From positions 38,238 to 102,237 of the forward strand of contig JBJMGV010000027.1 of NCBI GenBank assembly GCA_045807725.1: a stretch of 64,000 nt of DNA. The letters run 5' to 3'. This stretch comes from DATENM01 sp045807725. Its GTDB lineage: Bacteria; Acidobacteriota; Blastocatellia; UBA7656. Shown in pieces: positions 28,425-37,337 of the stretch. Within the stretch, counting starts at the first letter, position 1. Every line of letters starts with the position of its first letter. Below the pieces are notes generated by a model. The model made no database searches and was not told the DNA's origin. It was given only the letters and a program-made list of their open reading frames with translations. The position numbers and the translations under genes are program-made.

Positions 28425-28757
28425 ATGGGCGCAACTAAACAGATGACGATGATGAAGGACAGAGGCTGGACACCGGCCTTGATAAAGATGCTGCGCGGCA
28501 AGCGCACACAGGCCGATTTCGGCACGCTGATTGGCGTGCCGAAGAATACCGTCTATCGCTGGGAGTCCGGCATGGTCAGGCCCGACGCGAGGAATGAGCA
28601 CAAGCTTTCGGCGCTCGCCCGCCGCGAAGGCTTCCTGCACGACTGGCAGCTCGCAGGCTCACTTGAAGTCATCGGCGACGTAGAAGCCGGGTCAAGAAAA
28701 ATCGGCGAGGCGTTCAAGCGATCTGTGGCGCGCTCGGCAAAACAGTTGAAGGCGTGA
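28425..28757 (+). CDS. XRE-family DNA-binding protein, probable antitoxin
   Basis: The 110 aa protein has an XRE helix-turn-helix: LRGKRTQADFGTLIGVPKNT then VYRWESGMVRP (about residues 23-55). The C-terminal tail is helical and basic. It overlaps the next gene, a PIN-domain protein, by 4 nt (GTGA), so the two are translationally coupled. An AGGAG (28409-28413) lies 11 nt before the ATG. The arrangement suggests an antitoxin that represses its own operon and neutralises the PIN nuclease. Classical VapB antitoxins have AbrB or RHH folds, so an XRE partner is less common. Confidence 0.8.
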   Translation: MGATKQMTMMKDRGWTPALIKMLRGKRTQADFGTLIGVPKNTVYRWESGMVRPDARNEHKLSALARREGFLHDWQLAGSLEVIGDVEAGSRKIGEAFKRSVARSAKQLKA

Positions 28758-29167
28758 GCCGAACGATGAGCGTCTATGTCACCGACACGCACCCGCTGAT
28801 CTGGTACGCCGCGAATCAGCAATCGAAGCTCTCACGGAAGGCATTGCGCCTGTTTGAAAAGGCTTGGGTGAACGAGGCGTTTATCTATGTCCCGGCTGTC
28901 GCGCTGTGGGAGGTCTCGCTGTTAATCAAAGCCGGGCAGATTCGTCTATCGCAGCCCTTCGAGCAGTGGGCGGCGGCTCTGGCCAGCAAGCCGGGCTTTG
29001 AGATTGCTGCACTTGATGAGACCGTGCTGCAAACCTCTCTGAACGTCCACATCAATGACGACCCGTTTGACGAAGTGATCGTCGCAACGGCGCTGACGCT
29101 GAACTTGCCGCTGATTACCAAAGACGTGGCTATCAGTGATTCGGGACTGGTAGAAGTGATCTGGTAA
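28754..29167 (+). CDS. PIN-domain ribonuclease, VapC-like toxin
   Basis: The 137 aa protein has the four acidic PIN positions: Asp in VTDTHPLIWY, Glu in VALWEVSLL, Asp in DDPFDEVIVATAL, and Asp in TKDVAIS. PIN toxins cleave tRNA or rRNA using Mg. The length fits the family. The GTG start overlaps the antitoxin stop; an in-frame ATG at 28766 is an alternative. An inverted repeat at 29174-29207 follows the stop. Confidence 0.88.
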   Translation: MSRTMSVYVTDTHPLIWYAANQQSKLSRKALRLFEKAWVNEAFIYVPAVALWEVSLLIKAGQIRLSQPFEQWAAALASKPGFEIAALDETVLQTSLNVHINDDPFDEVIVATALTLNLPLITKDVAISDSGLVEVIW

Positions 29168-29173
29168 GCGCGC

Positions 29174-29207
29174 CGGGCATCCCCGATTACTGAATCGAAG
29201 ATGCCCG
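29174..29207. terminator. Hairpin between convergent PIN and multicopper oxidase genes
   Basis: CGGGCATC (29174-29181) pairs with GATGCCCG (29200-29207) over an 18-nt loop. It lies in the 65-nt gap between the stop codons at 29167 and 29233. No T-run follows. Confidence 0.45.
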
Positions 29208-29232
29208 ACTGTGTTGATGCGGGAGGTGCGAA

Positions 29233-31482
29233 TCAGTGGTGCTTGATGTTGGCCTGCTGTTTCTTGCACGCCTGCGAACTGGGGTCTTCGCAGACTTGAA
29301 GCAACTGCATCATGCCGCGATCTTCGTGGGCGAGGATGTGGCAGTGCTGCACGTACAGGCCCGTGAAATCAACGAAGCGGCTGCGCATAACGAAGTAGCC
29401 CGGCGTTTGCGCGTAACCGCCCGGCCCCAGGATCACCCCATTTGCATTCTTCAGGGCGATGGGGATGGCGAAGTTATCCCACCATACTGCCGGCCCGATG
29501 ACGTACTCCTTCGTGTCGCCCCACTTTTGCTTGGCGGCGTCTGCCTCCGCCTGATTGGCGACGATGCGAGTCGGCTTGGGATTATTGTTCGGGTCGAAGA
29601 TCTCGATGATCTGGAATGGGTTGACGTGAATGTGGAATGGATGTGGAACCGAGGTCAGGTTGACCATGGTCCACTCCTCTGCCGTGCCCAGCTTCATCAC
29701 CTCATTGACGACGCCATTGGTGAACTGCCGGCCATTGATGGTGTAGAAGGGGGCTTGGTTATCGGCGTTGCGGCCCGGCCCTTGGCGGCCCGGCTCCCAG
29801 CCGTAGATGATGGCGCGCTTCTTGGTGATTTCGCTTTCGGCGATGTTGTTGAGGTAATGCGGCATTTGCGGGAATTGCGCCTGAGTCGGGAACGTCATCG
29901 GCATGGCGCTTCCTGAAACCTGAACAAACGCCAGCGGCGCTTGCGCCGTGCCGAAGACATACATGCCCTGCGTGGTCGGAGCTTGAACGAGCGCATCCAC
30001 TCGATTGGCCGGCGCCATGTTGATCGTCTTGTTGTTGAAGCTGTTGTAATTCACCGGATCAAGCTGAACGCCGTCCTGAGCCGTCTGCTTGAATACCGGC
30101 GGCGCGACTGCCTGGTTGCATGAGTCGAACTGGAAGTTGACCGCTTTCTGCACGCAAGCGTTTACCACGCGCCAAAGTTGAATCTGGCCCGGCCTCATCG
30201 TAATCAGCGGGGTAACCTGCCCGTTGACCACAACGGGCGCTGCGCCGGCTCCCGACGTGAGCAGATTGTTGACAGCGGTAATCTGCTGCAAGACCAGAAC
30301 CACTTGCTGAAGCTGGTTATTGTAAACGCTCCTCAGGACACCATCGTAGCCGGTCGGGCTATTGTCCTCGATGATGAAAGCGCCAGACAGCCCGTTAAAC
30401 ATATTGATGGCCGTCGAGCCATGTTTGTGCGAGTGATACCAGTGCGTGCCCGGCGCTTGCCCCATCTTCACGCCACTCGCCGAACCGTCGTAGCGCGGAA
30501 TCTTGAAGCTATACGGATAAGCGCCGACGTAATACTGCGGCCACTGGTTATTCTGAATCTCTTTATAATTAACCGGCCACAACTGAAGAGGAGGAGGCAG
30601 GCCGCGCCCGTTGCCGTAAGGCGCGGTGCTGTCATAAATGCCGACAACGCCTTTATTCGCGCCGCTCGGCCATTGCGCTTGTGGCCCCATCTGCTGATCG
30701 CGCCAAGCCTGCGGCAGGTCGCCCCACTGCTTCGGATATTGTCCCTGGTTGCCCTGGTCGAAGATCGGCTGAAAGGCCCTCTGCACGTCGCCGTCTTGCT
30801 GCTTCGTGTTCGGCCAGATGTTGACCAGTACGTTGTCGCCGGTTGATGATGGCGAAACGTGCAGCCCGTGGAAGTGTACGTTGGCCGCGCTCGACGCGTG
30901 GAAGCAGTTGGGGAAGAGGTCGCCCGTGGTCTGCGGATACCAGTCCTGATCGGTGTTCGTCGTTCCCTCGTCGCATCCCGAAGAGGTGCCGTTCTCACCG
31001 TTGAAGGCGGAGGCCGGAAAGTCGCTGACGTTCACCTGATTCATAAAGGAGATCTGCACATTATCACCGAGGTTGCAGCGGAAGGTCGGCCCGGGGCCGG
31101 GAGCCGTGCGGTTCTGCGGCGGCCATACTTGCGACGAGTTGAAGGGGTTGTAGCCGGCGTAGTACCGCAGCATGACATTCTTATTTCCTGCCACGGTTGA
31201 CACGGTGCGGTTACCATTGACTACCTTGAGCACGGCTTGCAGTTTGTTGCCGTTGCTGCGAATCTCGCCGATGGGAATTAATGGCTGACCCGGCGTGCAT
31301 TGAAGTTGCTGCGCACTGCTCTCAGTGAAGGAGAAGGGCAACAACTCGGCCAGCGCCACGCCTGAGGCAGCGGCTAACGCCTGACGCAGGAACCGGCGAC
31401 GAGCGGCAAAGGCCTTCGATTTCGTCGTGGCCGGAGCGGATTGTTCATCGTTCTGTATGTTCACGTCCTCATGTTCTGCCAT
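29233..31482 (-). CDS. Multicopper oxidase exported by the Tat pathway
   Basis: The protein is about 749 aa. A Tat-like RRRFLRQALAAASG signal is near residue 30. The four copper-binding clusters are present: NVHFHGLHV, HWYHSHKHG, HPFHIHVNPF and VQHCHILAHEDRGMM, giving type 1, 2 and 3 sites (axial Met in the last). Such enzymes oxidise metals, phenols or bilirubin-like substrates and reduce O2 to water. The ATG at 31482 is chosen because AAGGAG lies 6 nt upstream; an in-frame ATG at 31488 directly abuts that SD. It follows a cupredoxin-like gene on the same strand with a gap of only a few nt, so the two form an operon. Confidence 0.93.
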   Translation of the reverse strand: MAEHEDVNIQNDEQSAPATTKSKAFAARRRFLRQALAAASGVALAELLPFSFTESSAQQLQCTPGQPLIPIGEIRSNGNKLQAVLKVVNGNRTVSTVAGNKNVMLRYYAGYNPFNSSQVWPPQNRTAPGPGPTFRCNLGDNVQISFMNQVNVSDFPASAFNGENGTSSGCDEGTTNTDQDWYPQTTGDLFPNCFHASSAANVHFHGLHVSPSSTGDNVLVNIWPNTKQQDGDVQRAFQPIFDQGNQGQYPKQWGDLPQAWRDQQMGPQAQWPSGANKGVVGIYDSTAPYGNGRGLPPPLQLWPVNYKEIQNNQWPQYYVGAYPYSFKIPRYDGSASGVKMGQAPGTHWYHSHKHGSTAINMFNGLSGAFIIEDNSPTGYDGVLRSVYNNQLQQVVLVLQQITAVNNLLTSGAGAAPVVVNGQVTPLITMRPGQIQLWRVVNACVQKAVNFQFDSCNQAVAPPVFKQTAQDGVQLDPVNYNSFNNKTINMAPANRVDALVQAPTTQGMYVFGTAQAPLAFVQVSGSAMPMTFPTQAQFPQMPHYLNNIAESEITKKRAIIYGWEPGRQGPGRNADNQAPFYTINGRQFTNGVVNEVMKLGTAEEWTMVNLTSVPHPFHIHVNPFQIIEIFDPNNNPKPTRIVANQAEADAAKQKWGDTKEYVIGPAVWWDNFAIPIALKNANGVILGPGGYAQTPGYFVMRSRFVDFTGLYVQHCHILAHEDRGMMQLLQVCEDPSSQACKKQQANIKHH

Positions 31483-31492
31483 AAGCATCTCC

Positions 31493-32149
31493 TTACTCTG
31501 ATTGTTCCACAGCCAACACGCCAGACTCCGCCTGAGTCCCCGTCTTGTGGAGAAGGCAGACGTACGTGAGGGGGTTCGGCCCCGTCGGCTGACTGATGGA
31601 AATAGGCGGCGAAAGCTGACCGGGTTGAATGGCCTGGCTCATCCACGCATTCGGCTGTTGCAGGCTTGGCGCAGGCCAGTGTGCGTGGCTATCGTTGTTG
31701 ATAAAGACGAAGGCTTCGTTCACGTTGAACGTGGACGGGTTGTCGGGGTCATCAGGAAAAACGGCCACAGGCTCCGTAACGGGAGCGCCGGCATTGGAAG
31801 TGATGGCGATGTTGTTGAGAATAACCAGCGTGCCTTTCTCGCCGGAGTGGAGAGCGCAAGTATATGGGATGCCCTGCTTGGTCGTCCCGCTCGGCCCGTA
31901 GGAAAACGTGTTCGACGTGGCGGCCCCGCCGCCCAGCGGGGTATCAACCGCCGGCGGGACTGGCTTAGTCACCCAGGCATCGGGCGGGCCGCCGACCGGC
32001 ATCGGCTGGTGCGAGGCTTTCGTATCGTTATTGCGCCAGAAGACCAGATCATTCACCATCACCGTTTTGGTAGATGGCGCGAACTGCGCCGTCTGGGTTG
32101 GACTGGGGGTGCTGATCGGATTTATCTCGATGGATAACTGTTGCGCCAT
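31493..32149 (-). CDS. Two-domain cupredoxin-like protein
   Basis: The protein is about 218 aa without a clear signal peptide (starts MAQQLSIEINP). Two similar halves each have a late Cys-x-x-His: YTCALHSGEKG and YVCLLHKTGTQ, plus earlier His (SHQPMP; SHAHWPAP). These fit type 1 copper ligands of cupredoxins, although the axial Met is not obvious. The ATG at 32149 has AAGGAGA (32156-32162) 6 nt upstream; an in-frame frame opens at 32224 without it. It is the first gene of a two-gene operon with the multicopper oxidase and could donate electrons or copper to it. Confidence 0.75.
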   Translation of the reverse strand: MAQQLSIEINPISTPSPTQTAQFAPSTKTVMVNDLVFWRNNDTKASHQPMPVGGPPDAWVTKPVPPAVDTPLGGGAATSNTFSYGPSGTTKQGIPYTCALHSGEKGTLVILNNIAITSNAGAPVTEPVAVFPDDPDNPSTFNVNEAFVFINNDSHAHWPAPSLQQPNAWMSQAIQPGQLSPPISISQPTGPNPLTYVCLLHKTGTQAESGVLAVEQSE

Positions 32150-32557
32150 GTTGAGTCTCCTTTCGTGATTGCGAACCGTACTTGCGAATGGCAGCCTTTC
32201 CGTCCTGGCCGACAATACACACATCCCTTACAAACCAATGCCGACAACGCAGCCGCCACCGACCAGGCGGTGATGCCGGACGGAGCAGCGCGCTAATCAA
32301 GGATTCCACCAGGGGTGTGCCCGGTTCAGATAATTCTAAAGAAGGGTCAACCTCAAACCTGAAGGGGAATTCCTGATCCGTCTAAGATTCCTGTTTTGCG
32401 AATAACGGCTAAAGACTAATTGGCTTCTACTTGATGCGCGCTGATCATATAGTAATTCATACTGAAAGTCACTAGAAAATCGTCCAAGAACCAAGCGGCA
32501 CATTGTCCTCGGTTTTTGCAGCGTGCTATAGTTGGCTCCCATTTTGAGGGTCAGCGC
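32150..32557. other. Divergent promoter region
   Basis: It separates the copper operon (minus strand) from a methyltransferase gene (plus strand). No gene is supported. The middle (32380-32510) is AT-rich, as expected for promoters. No repeat structure was recognised. Confidence 0.4.
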
Positions 32558-33370
32558 GTGCATTCAACAGACAACAACTCAGAACTCTTCGACTGCCAGG
32601 CGGCGAGCTTCGATCAACGCGCCGGATTGCCCGTGGCGACCTGCCGCGCCATCGCGCGGGCCGTCATTGAGACCGCACAAGCCGACTCGGACGATTTGAT
32701 TGTCGAAGTCGGCCCCGGAACCGGCAGCATCGGTCAATGGTTTGACGCGCCGCTGCGTTATGCCGGGATGGATAAGTCCGGCGCGATGCTCAGGCAGTTT
32801 CAGGCTCAAGCGAATCGGCCCAGCCCTTGCCATCTGTTGATCCGCGCCGATGCCGGTCAGGTGTGGCCGCTCGCCGATGGCGTTGCGCGCGTCGTCTTCA
32901 GTTCGCGGACCTTGCACCTGCTCGACGCCGAGCACATCGCCGCCGAAGTCTTCCGTGTGGCCGCGCCGACAGGCGCAACGCTGATTGTCGGGCGCGTCGA
33001 ACGCGAGCGCGACAGCCTTCGCTCTCGAATGGCGCGAGCGATGAATGACGGCCTGCGCCGGTATGGCTACGAGGGGCATCGCGGCGAGCAGCGCAATCGC
33101 CTGCTCTTTGAAGCGTGTCGCCGTCGCGGCGGGCAGGCGCTCGAAGCCTTGACGGTGGCGCGCTGGAAGACCACCGCCACGCCGCGCCAGTCGCTCGATT
33201 CGTGGCGCAGCCTGAAAGGGCTGGGCGGCGTGGCCGTCGCCGCGCCAATCAGAGAGCAGATTCTTGCGGAGCTTGAGCGCTGGGCCGAAGACACGTTCAG
33301 CGGACTCGATGCGGCGTTCGCCTCTGAAGAACGTTACACCCTCTGGCCGCTTCGCATTCCGCCTTCGTAA
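32558..33370 (+). CDS. Class I SAM-dependent methyltransferase
   Basis: The protein is about 270 aa. Motif I is IVEVGPGTGSIGQW and a post-I acidic turn follows (YAGMDKSGAML). The ending motif region contains VFSSRTLHLLD. The substrate is unknown. The GTG at 32558 is preferred because GAGGG (32546-32550) precedes it by 7 nt; the frame opens at 32516. It is convergent with the eight-gene minus-strand operon ending at 33401 and probably not part of it. Confidence 0.82.
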   Translation: MHSTDNNSELFDCQAASFDQRAGLPVATCRAIARAVIETAQADSDDLIVEVGPGTGSIGQWFDAPLRYAGMDKSGAMLRQFQAQANRPSPCHLLIRADAGQVWPLADGVARVVFSSRTLHLLDAEHIAAEVFRVAAPTGATLIVGRVERERDSLRSRMARAMNDGLRRYGYEGHRGEQRNRLLFEACRRRGGQALEALTVARWKTTATPRQSLDSWRSLKGLGGVAVAAPIREQILAELERWAEDTFSGLDAAFASEERYTLWPLRIPPS

Positions 33371-33400
33371 TCTACTTTACTTTACACGAACCCGCCGCGC

Positions 33401-34285
33401 TCAACCCGATGTCGCGCCGGAGACGACCGGCATCGCCTCGCGCAACAATCGCCAGCCAATCACCTGTATGCCCAGCCTCCGCACCCGCTCACGAAGCGCC
33501 ACGCTCATAAAGGTTTCATAATCGGCGACGCGCTGTTGCCAGTCGTCGCTGATCGCGTGCAGCTCTGGCGTGTCCTGCGCCGGGTGGATCATAAAATAAG
33601 TCAGGCCCGGCGGCAGTTGATCGAAGACTTCCATCGCTTGTTGTAGACGCCCCTCGGCAGGCTTGTTGAGGTACATCTCCCGCATATGATCGAAGACCGG
33701 CATTCCCTGCTCTTCCCATTCGCTGATGGCTCGCTCGGAAAGAATCTCGACCCACTGCGGTTGCCTGACCATCAACACAGGCAGCCCCTCGTCGAATCCC
33801 AATCCGACGTATTCGCCGATCAACTGCGGGTCGAGCGCCGCGAACATATGGCAGTTGAGATGCGTGAGGTCGAGGCCCGCTTGCCTGGCCTGCCTGACCT
33901 GTGCGCGCATCTCTGCGCCGATCAACTGCGGGCTGGGCGCTCGCCACATCGACTGATTGCGGTAGAAGTAGCCTTCATCGTCGATCAAGCCCGACGCCGG
34001 ATCACGAGTCGATAGCGGCCCCCAGCGATAGCCGTCCCACTCGCTAGTCAGCGTCAAGTGAACGCCTATATCAAGCGATGGGCGATTGCGGCAGGCCCGC
34101 GCCGCTTCGGCAAACCACGCGCAAGGAACCATCACCGAGCCGGAAGAGAGCAGCCCCGTGTCGATCAGATCGAAAAAGGCCGGCAGCGTCGCCTGACACA
34201 TTCCTATGTCATCGGCGTTAATGACGACCACGCGATCTGTCGCGCTGAACCCCAGCTTCTTCAAAAAAGGATTATCGCCCATCAC
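33401..34285 (-). CDS. YdjC/ChbG-family carbohydrate deacetylase
   Basis: The 294 aa protein has VVINADDIGMC (the DD metal site), DIGVHLTLTSEWD and LTHLNCHMF, the His-containing metal and catalytic motifs of the YdjC family. These enzymes remove N-acetyl groups from acetylated amino sugars such as chitobiose. It is the last gene of the eight-gene operon, and its start overlaps the preceding methyltransferase stop by 4 nt. By analogy with GT plus deacetylase pairs in bacillithiol and mycothiol synthesis, it may deacetylate an N-acetylhexosamine added by an operon glycosyltransferase. That is inference. Confidence 0.9.
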   Translation of the reverse strand: MMGDNPFLKKLGFSATDRVVVINADDIGMCQATLPAFFDLIDTGLLSSGSVMVPCAWFAEAARACRNRPSLDIGVHLTLTSEWDGYRWGPLSTRDPASGLIDDEGYFYRNQSMWRAPSPQLIGAEMRAQVRQARQAGLDLTHLNCHMFAALDPQLIGEYVGLGFDEGLPVLMVRQPQWVEILSERAISEWEEQGMPVFDHMREMYLNKPAEGRLQQAMEVFDQLPPGLTYFMIHPAQDTPELHAISDDWQQRVADYETFMSVALRERVRRLGIQVIGWRLLREAMPVVSGATSG

Positions 34286-34911
34286 AGCACCGCCTCTGAT
34301 TTGATGGCCTGCATTGTATAAACCGTGTCGCTGACGCGCGCGGCTTTCAGGGGAAATTTCTCTTCGAGCGCGCGAAGGTCATCGAACGTCAGCCGCCAGC
34401 GCGGGTCTTCGATCACCCAATCCATTCCGGTCTGTTCAGTGAGAATCAACCCGCCCGGCTTCAGCGACCAGAGGTAATTGTCCAGCATCAAGTAAAAATG
34501 AAACTTGCAACAGGCGAAGCTCGCCAGGTTGTTGTCGATGATGAAGTCGTAACGGTTGCGAAGCGTGAGGATGAATTCGCGGCTGTACTTGTTGAGAAAG
34601 TATACCGTGTAATTGCTGATGGCCTGCGCTTCGGCCATTCGCTTTTCGTTATCGCTCACGGTCAGCCCATCAATCAAGTTGACGCGGCCCGCGAAGCGAC
34701 GAGCGAACTGCGAATTCCCTACCCCGACGTGCAGAATGTTTTTGCCATCAAGGGCCATGCGGTCGAGCGCATCTTCGATGCGAGCCTGGTCAACCGTCGT
34801 CTCGTCGCGCGTGTGATCTACCCAGATCGGCAGATCGAGCGCGAGGCCAGGCTTTTGGCTCTGGCCGCAGACCTCTGAGCAAGATTCGTAAGGGCTGACG
34901 TATCCGGCCAT
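34282..34911 (-). CDS. SAM-dependent methyltransferase-like protein
   Basis: The protein is about 209 aa. It has a Rossmann start ILHVGVGNSQFARRF, a DFIIDNNLASF segment and SLKPGGLILTEQ, as in class I methyltransferases, but motif I is shifted (GVGNS instead of GxGxG). Several Cys lie together (FACCKFHF). The ATG at 34911 has GGAGAA upstream; a TTG at 34914 is in frame. It overlaps the deacetylase gene by 4 nt. It may be catalytic or a degenerate partner. Confidence 0.75.
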   Translation of the reverse strand: MAGYVSPYESCSEVCGQSQKPGLALDLPIWVDHTRDETTVDQARIEDALDRMALDGKNILHVGVGNSQFARRFAGRVNLIDGLTVSDNEKRMAEAQAISNYTVYFLNKYSREFILTLRNRYDFIIDNNLASFACCKFHFYLMLDNYLWSLKPGGLILTEQTGMDWVIEDPRWRLTFDDLRALEEKFPLKAARVSDTVYTMQAIKSEAVL

Positions 34912-34935
34912 CAACGTCTTCTCCGTTTGTGAATG

Positions 34936-35817
34936 TTAAGCCTGCGCCTCGCCGTCGCCGGGTTTGCGGGACACGACCAGCCGATAACGCACCAGCTTCT
35001 TCAAGTAGAGCCGTTCCAGCGCGAGGCCGCCGATGTAAGCCGACAGCACCGTGCGCGCCGACGTGAGCGGGATCGTTTTGTAGAGCCGCGTGTAGGTCGT
35101 CTCGAGCCGATCAAGCAGCGACGCGTCGCGCGGCTGAACCTGCGCCGTCAGGTCGTCTTCGTTTTGCACCTTGAGGCCGGCGCGGTCGAGCGCGTTCCAG
35201 TAATCCGCTTGCGTGGCGTAACGCGCGCAGCCCCAGTGATCGCGCAAGGCGCTTGCTTCGCCGGGCGCAGCGGTGTCGAGATTGTCGGTAGCCATATCAT
35301 CGAGGATGACCATCACGCCGCCGGGCCGCAGGCTCGCCGCCAGATTCGGAATCGTCGTGTTGAGATCACGCGAATGGATGAGCGATTCGATGGCGACGAC
35401 CGCATCATATGCGCCGGCGACGGGCGCATCATAGCTCTGAAGGTGAAAGCGGCAATGATCGTCGATGCGGCGGCGGCGGGCCTCGCGCCGCGCCACTCGT
35501 TGTTGCACGCGGCTCAGCGTCAGCCCGTCATAAGACCCGCCGAGGCGGCTGTGCCAGTGAAAAATCGTGCCGCCGAAGCCGCACCCGGCATCGAGCACCT
35601 TCGGGCTGGCCGGCAAACTGGCGGCATCAAGCAGCCGGTTGTTGACGTGTTCAAGCCCCGCCGTCCTTTGCCGCGCGCCTTCGCTGGCCGGCGTCACCGC
35701 GAGATGTTTGTGCATCGTGAAGCTGGCGAAGCGGTCACGATAGGCCAGCCAGTTGGCGAGCTGGACGTAGCGCGAAAGCCAGTCGTAATAAGCCGGGATT
35801 TCATTATGCGTAATCAA
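34936..35817 (-). CDS. Class I SAM-dependent methyltransferase
   Basis: The 293 aa protein has motif I VLDAGCGFGGTIFHWH and a following LTLSRVQQRVARREARRR, typical of small-molecule methyltransferases of the cyclopropane/sarcosine type. It has SLRPGGVMVILDDM as motif III. Its TTG start overlaps the end of the upstream glycosyltransferase gene by 14 nt; GGAGGG lies 9 nt upstream of the TTG. It probably methylates the pathway product. Confidence 0.87.
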   Translation of the reverse strand: MITHNEIPAYYDWLSRYVQLANWLAYRDRFASFTMHKHLAVTPASEGARQRTAGLEHVNNRLLDAASLPASPKVLDAGCGFGGTIFHWHSRLGGSYDGLTLSRVQQRVARREARRRRIDDHCRFHLQSYDAPVAGAYDAVVAIESLIHSRDLNTTIPNLAASLRPGGVMVILDDMATDNLDTAAPGEASALRDHWGCARYATQADYWNALDRAGLKVQNEDDLTAQVQPRDASLLDRLETTYTRLYKTIPLTSARTVLSAYIGGLALERLYLKKLVRYRLVVSRKPGDGEAQA

Positions 35818-36928
35818 CGTTACTTACCCTCCAGCGTGAATTTCCGCTCTTGATCAAACGTGATTGTAGAAAGTCGCGTGCTGCCGCGAAGCTCTCATCC
35901 CAGGTCGGGTGAGCCGCGACGTGTTGATAGGCCGCGAGACTCATCTCAATCAGCCGCCCGCGATCTTGATCCAGTTCGCGCAAGTAGCCCGCCAGCATGC
36001 CGGCGTCTCCGGGCTGCGTGAGAAACCCGACTTCGCCGTGGCGGACGATCTCGTGCGCGCCGCCCGCCGTCGTCGCAATGACCGGCAGCCCGCACCCCAT
36101 CGCTTCGAGGTAAGCAATGCCGAGCGCTTCGTAACGCGAGGGCACGACTAGAACGTGGTTGCGGTTGAGATAGCCGGGTATCTCTTCGTTAGGAACCGCG
36201 CCGAGCATCTCGACATAATCCGACAGCCCGGCGCTGGCGACCTGCCGGCGGATGCTTTCAGCGTAAGCCGCATGCATCGTCAGGCTGCCGATAGCCATCA
36301 GCCTGCACGCGCCGCGCGGAAGTTGACGCATCGCTTCGACCAGCGTGTCGAGACCTTTGCCCGCGAGCACGTTGCCGACAAAGACAATCCGCAATGGGCC
36401 GCGCGTTGCGGCTCGCGCCGCGACTTTTGCCAAAGAGGTTTGATGGCGCAGGTGATCGCGGCCCGGATAAGCGACGACGCCGGGAATCTCGCGCCCGGTC
36501 AACTGCTCGACGGCTTCGCGCGTCGTCTGAGAATTGAAGATCGCGCCGTCGATGTTTCTAAAGTAGCGGCGCTCGACTGCGCGATAGATTGATTTCGCTG
36601 ATGCGCTATGCGATTCGCTGCTGCGCAATAGATGAACGAGCGTGATCAGCGGATACTCAACGCGGCGCTTCAACCTCTGGTTCATAGCGAACAGCGAAGG
36701 GTGATTCAGCTCATCCTGAATCAGCAAGTCTAGCTCCGCTTTTTGTAATCGATGCAACAGAGAGCGCGAGAGATTATCCATCAAGTGACGGCCATAGTGA
36801 CGCCACTTCAGCGAAATGATTTCGACGTTATCGCCCTGCTCTCGCAGGTAGGCGACCAGCTTGCGGTCGTAGAGATAGCCGCCCGTCAGCGTATCGAGGT
36901 CGCCATAGATCAGCAGTCCGACGCGCAT
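35804..36928 (-). CDS. Family 4 glycosyltransferase (GT-B)
   Basis: The 374 aa protein begins MRVGLLIYGDLDTLTGGYLY, with the GG acceptor-loop motif of GT4. The C-terminal domain has IVFVGNVLAGKGLDTL and EALGIAYLEAMGCGLPVIAT, the EX7E nucleotide-sugar motif. The ATG overlaps the stop of the PTPS-like gene by one base (TAATG). In Chlorobium and cyanobacteria, glycosyltransferases attach sugars to tetrahydropterins; this gene could do the same here. That role is inference from context. Confidence 0.92.
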   Translation of the reverse strand: MRVGLLIYGDLDTLTGGYLYDRKLVAYLREQGDNVEIISLKWRHYGRHLMDNLSRSLLHRLQKAELDLLIQDELNHPSLFAMNQRLKRRVEYPLITLVHLLRSSESHSASAKSIYRAVERRYFRNIDGAIFNSQTTREAVEQLTGREIPGVVAYPGRDHLRHQTSLAKVAARAATRGPLRIVFVGNVLAGKGLDTLVEAMRQLPRGACRLMAIGSLTMHAAYAESIRRQVASAGLSDYVEMLGAVPNEEIPGYLNRNHVLVVPSRYEALGIAYLEAMGCGLPVIATTAGGAHEIVRHGEVGFLTQPGDAGMLAGYLRELDQDRGRLIEMSLAAYQHVAAHPTWDESFAAARDFLQSRLIKSGNSRWRVSNVDYA

Positions 36929-37305
36929 TAATCACCCTGCCTGTAGGCCGCCCACGCGCACTCGTCTTCCCACATCTTGACGGTGATGGCGCTCAAGTTC
37001 GGCGACTGAATTCGCCGGGCGAGGCTTTGACAAAAGATGCGCGCGAAATGTTCGAGGCTGGGATTCAAGCCTTGAAACTCCGGCAGTTCGTTCAACGACC
37101 GCTTGCCAAAGTAATCCGACAAGTATTCGAGTTGCGCTTTGATCTCGACGATGTCAACCAGATAGCCATGCCGGTCGAGGGTTGCGCCTTCGAGCTGGAC
37201 TTCGACCTGATAATCGTGCGAATGCGGTTGATTCTCTGCGCCCCAATCGCCGCCGATCAGGAAGTGTTCGGCGGTGAAGCCGCGTTTAACCGACACGCTA
37301 TACAT
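36928..37305 (-). CDS. 6-pyruvoyl-tetrahydropterin synthase/QueD-like protein without the active-site Cys
   Basis: The 125 aa protein aligns with the PTPS/QueD family: FTAEHFL, PHSHDYQVEVQLEG, GYLVDIVEIK, LNPSLEHFA and WEDECAWAAYR. The zinc His are H14, H28 and H30. The Cys that normally lies a few residues before HxH is replaced by Ala/Glu (GAENQPH), so PTPS/QueD chemistry may be changed, perhaps to an aldolase or lyase activity or another reaction on a GTP-derived intermediate. It sits between a GTP cyclohydrolase II fusion and a glycosyltransferase. Confidence 0.88.
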   Translation of the reverse strand: MYSVSVKRGFTAEHFLIGGDWGAENQPHSHDYQVEVQLEGATLDRHGYLVDIVEIKAQLEYLSDYFGKRSLNELPEFQGLNPSLEHFARIFCQSLARRIQSPNLSAITVKMWEDECAWAAYRQGD

Positions 37306-37337
37306 CGAGCCTTTATCCCCTTACCTGTGGTTCAACG

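Noticed and set aside
34933..35853. Plus-strand open frame of 306 aa
   Set aside because: It is antisense to a methyltransferase with full motifs and has no SD.
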